This document shows positions 30,075 through 33,005 of a DNA stretch of 33,005 nucleotides, in pieces. The notes under the pieces are model-generated. The model searched no databases and was not told where the DNA came from. It saw nothing but the letters and a program-made list of their open reading frames with translations. A program made the position numbers and the translations under genes. The DNA is from Treponema sp. (GTDB taxonomy: Bacteria > Spirochaetota > Spirochaetia > Treponematales > Breznakiellaceae): NCBI GenBank assembly GCA_009784935.1, contig WQXI01000026.1:1-33005 (forward strand). The letters are read 5' to 3'. How positions within the stretch are numbered: position 1 is the first letter of the stretch; every line of letters starts with the position of its first letter.

Positions 30075-31202
30075 ATGGCACAATTACAAACATCCGTTTG
30101 TTGCAAAATCCCGGTTGGAATACTGGGCGCTACAGGCATGGTTGGGCAGCAGTATATCACTCTTCTCAATGATCACCCCTGGTTCGAGGTTCGCTTTGCG
30201 GCAGCCTCTCCGCGCAGTGCAGGAAAAAAATACGCAGAAGCGGTAAAGGGCAGATGGCAGTTAACTAAAACTTATGCTCCTCATGTCGGTGATATAATGG
30301 TAGAAGATGCCAACGATGTAAGCCGAGCGGTTGCAGCGTTTAAAAAGGGCGAGTGCTCGTTCGTATTTTCTGCGCTCGAAATGGGCAAAGACGAAACCAA
30401 AGCTCTCGAAGAACAATACGCCGCGGCAGGAATCCCTGTAATCTCGAACGCGTCGGCTCACCGCTGGACAGAAGATGTCCCTGTTTTAATTGCAGAGATT
30501 AATCCTGATCATACCGATATTATTCCGCTTCAGAAAAAAGCGCGCGGATGGGATCGCGGTTTTATAGCCGTAAAACCCAACTGCTCGATTCAGAGCTATA
30601 TGAAACCGATTCACGCGCTCGCGCAGGCAGGCTACGAAGTAAAGCGAATGTTTGTTAATACGATGCAGGCGGTTTCGGGCGCAGGTTATCCCGGTGTTCC
30701 AAGTTTGGATATGATCGATAATATCGTTCCGTATATTGGCGGCGAAGAAGAAAAGTCCGAGAAAGAACCGCTAAAAGTTTTTGGTTCGATAGACGGCGGT
30801 ATTTTTAAAAACGCAGAGTTCCCAAAGATTTCGGCGCACTGTAACCGAGTGCCTGTCATTGACGGGCATACTGCCTGTATTAGCTTGGAGTTCGGTGACA
30901 AGAAACCTTCGTCAATGGAAGAGATCAAAAAGATTTGGGCTGCATACAAGGGACTGCCTCAGAAAGCGGACTTACCGTTTGCGCCGAAACAGCCGATCAT
31001 CTACCGCGAAGAGGACAATCGCCCTCAGCCGCGCAAAGATAGAGATACCGACAAGGCTATGGCAGTAACGATTGGACGCCTGCGCCCATGTAATTTATTT
31101 GATATTCGCTTTGTGGCGCTTTCGCATAACACTGTACGCGGAGCAGCCGGCGGCGGGATCTTGAACGCAGAACTTTTAAAGCACAAAGGCTTTCTTAGTT
31201 AA
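30075..31202 (+). CDS. asd: Aspartate-semialdehyde dehydrogenase
   Basis: Reduces beta-aspartyl phosphate to aspartate semialdehyde with NADPH, the branch point to lysine/diaminopimelate, threonine and methionine. It has the NADP-binding GILGATGMVGQ (15-25), KPNCSIQ with catalytic Cys170, and SAHCNRVPVIDGHTA with the active-site basic residues. The 375 residues and the NCSIQ form resemble the archaeal/fungal-like branch rather than the E. coli branch; this is a reading by eye. AAGGAG lies 6 nt before the ATG. It is first of the asd-lysA-dapL cluster. Confidence 0.93.
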   Translation: MAQLQTSVCCKIPVGILGATGMVGQQYITLLNDHPWFEVRFAAASPRSAGKKYAEAVKGRWQLTKTYAPHVGDIMVEDANDVSRAVAAFKKGECSFVFSALEMGKDETKALEEQYAAAGIPVISNASAHRWTEDVPVLIAEINPDHTDIIPLQKKARGWDRGFIAVKPNCSIQSYMKPIHALAQAGYEVKRMFVNTMQAVSGAGYPGVPSLDMIDNIVPYIGGEEEKSEKEPLKVFGSIDGGIFKNAEFPKISAHCNRVPVIDGHTACISLEFGDKKPSSMEEIKKIWAAYKGLPQKADLPFAPKQPIIYREEDNRPQPRKDRDTDKAMAVTIGRLRPCNLFDIRFVALSHNTVRGAAGGGILNAELLKHKGFLS

Positions 31203-31215
31203 AGCTTTTCTTAAA

Positions 31216-31237
31216 GTTCGTGTGGTTCGTGGTAAAT
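31216..31237 (+). repeat. GTGG-type short repeat before lysA
   Basis: GTTCGTGTGGTTCGTGGTAA followed by AT sits in the 49-base asd-lysA gap, immediately upstream of the lysA ribosome binding site. It matches the right arm of the hairpin element at 32589-32610 and resembles the TGTGGTAAAA words behind the ORF6N genes. Confidence 0.6.
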
Positions 31238-31251
31238 AAAAGGAAAATGCA

Positions 31252-32538
31252 ATGAGTGAAAAGTATTTCCCGTTAGATAAAGAAGCGCTGGAAGAAATTG
31301 CACAACAGTTTCCCACGCCGTTTTATATTTATGACGAGAAGGCAATTATCGAGAACGTTCGCAGAATAAAAGCAGCGTTCTCGTGTTTTCCTTCTTACAA
31401 AAATCACTTTGCGGTAAAGGCTTTGCCTAACCCGTATATTTTAAAGATTCTCGCAAGCGAAGGTTTTGGCGCAGATTGTTCCAGTTTACCTGAACTTTTG
31501 CTAGCCGAAGCCGCAGGAATTAAAGGCGAAGACATCATGCTTACTTCCAATGAGACGCCGACAAAGGAATATATGGCGGCAAAAAAAATGGGCGCAGTTA
31601 TTAATCTTGATGACATTACCCATATTGATTTTTTGGAAAAAAATGTCGGCTTGCCCGATTTAATTTCTTTTAGATATAATCCTGGTCCTTTAAAAGAAGG
31701 TAATGCAATAATCGGCAAGCCGGAAGAGGCAAAGTACGGTTTTACGCGCGAACATTTAATTAAAGGGTATGCTCTTCTTAAAGAAAAAAACGTAAAACGT
31801 TTTGCCCTGCATACAATGGTGGCAAGTAACGAACTTTCTGTGCCGTACCATGTAGAAACAGCGCGAATGCTTTTTGAACTTGCAGTTGAGATTCATAGCA
31901 AAACTGGAGTGCGTTTAGAGTTTATCAATCTTGGCGGCGGAGTAGGGATTCCTTACAAGTTGGATCAGGTTGCGATAGATTACGAAGCGCTGACTGCCGG
32001 TATTAAAAAAGCGTACGATGAAGTAATTGTAACTGCCGGTTTAGCTCCAATAGAGATCCGTACTGAATGGGGCAGGATAGTAACCGGTCCTTACGGCTGG
32101 CTTGTAACGCGCGCGGTTCATAAAAAAGAAATCTACCGCAACTACATCGCGCTTGATGCGTGCGCTGCCGATTTAATGCGCCCCGGTTTGTATGGCGCGT
32201 ATCATCACATGACAATCCCCGGCAAGGAAAACGCGCCGTTAACTGAAACTTACGATGTTGTCGGCAGCTTGTGCGAAAATAACGACAAGTTTGCTATTCA
32301 AAGGCAATTGCCAAAGATTGAGACTGCGGCGGAAGCTAGTGATGGTACGGGCGATTTTGTTATTATTCACGACGTTGGCGCGCACGGAAGAGCAATGGGT
32401 TATAACTACAACGGTAAACTCCGCTGCGGAGAATTGCTGTTACGTGAAAACGGAAATGTCGTAGAAATACGCAGGGCAGAAACAGTAGAGGATTATTTCG
32501 CCACGTTGGACTTTGATAGTTTAAAGGAATTCAATTAA
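31252..32538 (+). CDS. lysA: Diaminopimelate decarboxylase
   Basis: Converts meso-diaminopimelate to lysine; a PLP enzyme of the alanine-racemase fold. It has FAVKALPNPY with the PLP lysine at 56, FGADCSSLPELLLA, the phosphate-binding NLGGGVGIPY, and GSLCENNDKF with the cysteine contributed to the partner active site. It ends with HDVGAHGRAMGYNYNGKLR. Typical length at 428 residues. AAAGGA lies 8 nt before the ATG. It is sited between asd and dapL, so the cluster covers an early step and two late steps of the aminotransferase lysine route. Confidence 0.94.
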   Translation: MSEKYFPLDKEALEEIAQQFPTPFYIYDEKAIIENVRRIKAAFSCFPSYKNHFAVKALPNPYILKILASEGFGADCSSLPELLLAEAAGIKGEDIMLTSNETPTKEYMAAKKMGAVINLDDITHIDFLEKNVGLPDLISFRYNPGPLKEGNAIIGKPEEAKYGFTREHLIKGYALLKEKNVKRFALHTMVASNELSVPYHVETARMLFELAVEIHSKTGVRLEFINLGGGVGIPYKLDQVAIDYEALTAGIKKAYDEVIVTAGLAPIEIRTEWGRIVTGPYGWLVTRAVHKKEIYRNYIALDACAADLMRPGLYGAYHHMTIPGKENAPLTETYDVVGSLCENNDKFAIQRQLPKIETAAEASDGTGDFVIIHDVGAHGRAMGYNYNGKLRCGELLLRENGNVVEIRRAETVEDYFATLDFDSLKEFN

Positions 32539-32541
32539 GAA

Positions 32542-32610
32542 TTTTAACCACAAACCACACGAACTACTGTTAAGATATCGAAGCGAAGGTTCGTGAGGTT
32601 CGTGGTAAAA
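32542..32610. repeat. Imperfect inverted repeat of GTGG type between lysA and dapL
   Basis: Left arm 32542-32564 (starts TTTTAACCACAAACCACACG) pairs with right arm 32589-32610 (GTTCGTGAGGTTCGTGGTAA and AA) with two mismatches and one bulge, around a 24-base loop. The right arm repeats the unit found before lysA. The element starts 4 bases after the lysA stop. It could form a stem-loop in the mRNA between lysA and dapL. There is no T-run directly after the stem, so it is not a standard terminator. Confidence 0.65.
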
Positions 32611-32639
32611 TAAAAAGAATAATTTTTTAGGAGAATAAT

Positions 32640-33005
32640 ATGGTAACTAGGAATCAAAACATAGCAAATCTTAAAGCAGGGTATCTCTTTCCGGAGATTG
32701 CAAAGCGCAGACGCGAGTTTGCCGCCAGTCACCCCGACGCAAAGATCATCAGCTTGGGTATCGGCAACACCACAGAACCAATTTTGCCTCATACAAACGC
32801 AGGTCTTGTAGAAGGCGCGCGAAAACTTGGCACAGTAGAAGGCTACTCTGGTTATCAGGATGAAGGACTTCCTGTATTACGTGAAAAAATCTCCAAGGTG
32901 TTTTACAAAGGCAAATTTGGAACAGACGAAATATTTATCTCTGACGGATCTAAGTGCGACATTGGCAGATTGCAGGTGCTTTTTGGCTCTGGCGTAAAAA
33001 TTGCC
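32640..33005 (+). CDS. dapL: LL-diaminopimelate aminotransferase, N-terminal part (cut by window end)
   Basis: The first 122 codons are visible and run off the window. The sequence matches DapL, a class I/II PLP aminotransferase that makes LL-diaminopimelate directly from tetrahydrodipicolinate and glutamate, bypassing the succinylase or acetylase steps. Recognised blocks are NIANLKAGYLFPEIAKRR, IISLGIGNTTEPI, EGYSGYQDEGLPVLREKIS and IFISDGSKCDIGRLQ. The PLP lysine lies beyond the window. AGGAG lies 7 nt before the ATG. Confidence 0.93.
   Translation, partial: MVTRNQNIANLKAGYLFPEIAKRRREFAASHPDAKIISLGIGNTTEPILPHTNAGLVEGARKLGTVEGYSGYQDEGLPVLREKISKVFYKGKFGTDEIFISDGSKCDIGRLQVLFGSGVKIA

Overview
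The window looks like a chromosomal segment of a spirochaete, most likely a Treponema-like organism. This is inferred, not proven. It rests on moderate AT richness, a long insertion-bearing serine hydroxymethyltransferase, a two-transmembrane cache chemoreceptor, small treponeme-style membrane proteins, and the gene orders lspA / small membrane protein and rpmH-rnpA-yidD-yidC-khpB. A family-10 glycosidase (GH10) and a complete-looking asd-lysA-dapL cluster suggest a free-living or gut-associated lineage rather than a reduced pathogen. No rRNA, tRNA, CRISPR array, complete insertion sequence or replication origin was seen.

Layout. Positions 1-1081 hold an accessory patch: the 3' end of one ORF6N-domain DNA-binding gene, a second complete copy, and shuffled GTGG/CTCTGTG-rich short repeats behind each copy. 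An M.DpnA-like (GATC-type) adenine methyltransferase with no restriction enzyme in view follows (1118-1954). Positions 2000-8289 carry an envelope and sensing block: a calcineurin-like phosphoesterase lipoprotein, a CPBP membrane protease, two paralogous membrane-tethered PstS-like binding proteins arranged tail to tail with overlapping stop codons, and a methyl-accepting chemotaxis protein 2 nt upstream of one of them. Positions 8426-12695 hold ackA, a PfkB sugar/nucleoside kinase, a YdcF-type membrane protein, a DJ-1 protein and a DksA/TraR zinc-finger protein. Positions 12763-18564 hold a diacylglycerol-kinase-type lipid kinase, leuS, and a GH10 protein that lacks a signal peptide and has a shifted acid/base glutamate. 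Positions 18637-21617 hold small membrane proteins, a Nif3-like protein, lspA and an aat-like aminoacyl-transferase.

Positions 21718-25912 form the ribosome/RNase P/insertase operon rpmH-rnpA-yidD-yidC-khpB plus a secreted protein of unknown function. rnpA has no ATG, GTG or TTG codon where it must start. Positions 26026-28436 carry a DHH phosphoesterase and a variant HD-GYP protein. glyA (28437-29945) is transcribed convergently with them. The window ends in asd, lysA and the first third of dapL, the aminotransferase route to meso-diaminopimelate and lysine, with GTGG-type repeats in the intergenic leaders.

A theme across the window: at least eight genes have a recognisable sigma-70 promoter so close to the start codon that the predicted transcript begins 0-8 nt before, or on, the start codon, with no Shine-Dalgarno sequence. 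Operon-internal genes and several others (rpmH, lspA, khpB, asd, dksA) have normal ribosome binding sites. This suggests that leaderless translation is common here and that several starts should be moved downstream (methyltransferase, Nif3, GlyA). All statements come from reading the sequence. No database search or computation was run, and promoter, terminator and domain calls are by eye.
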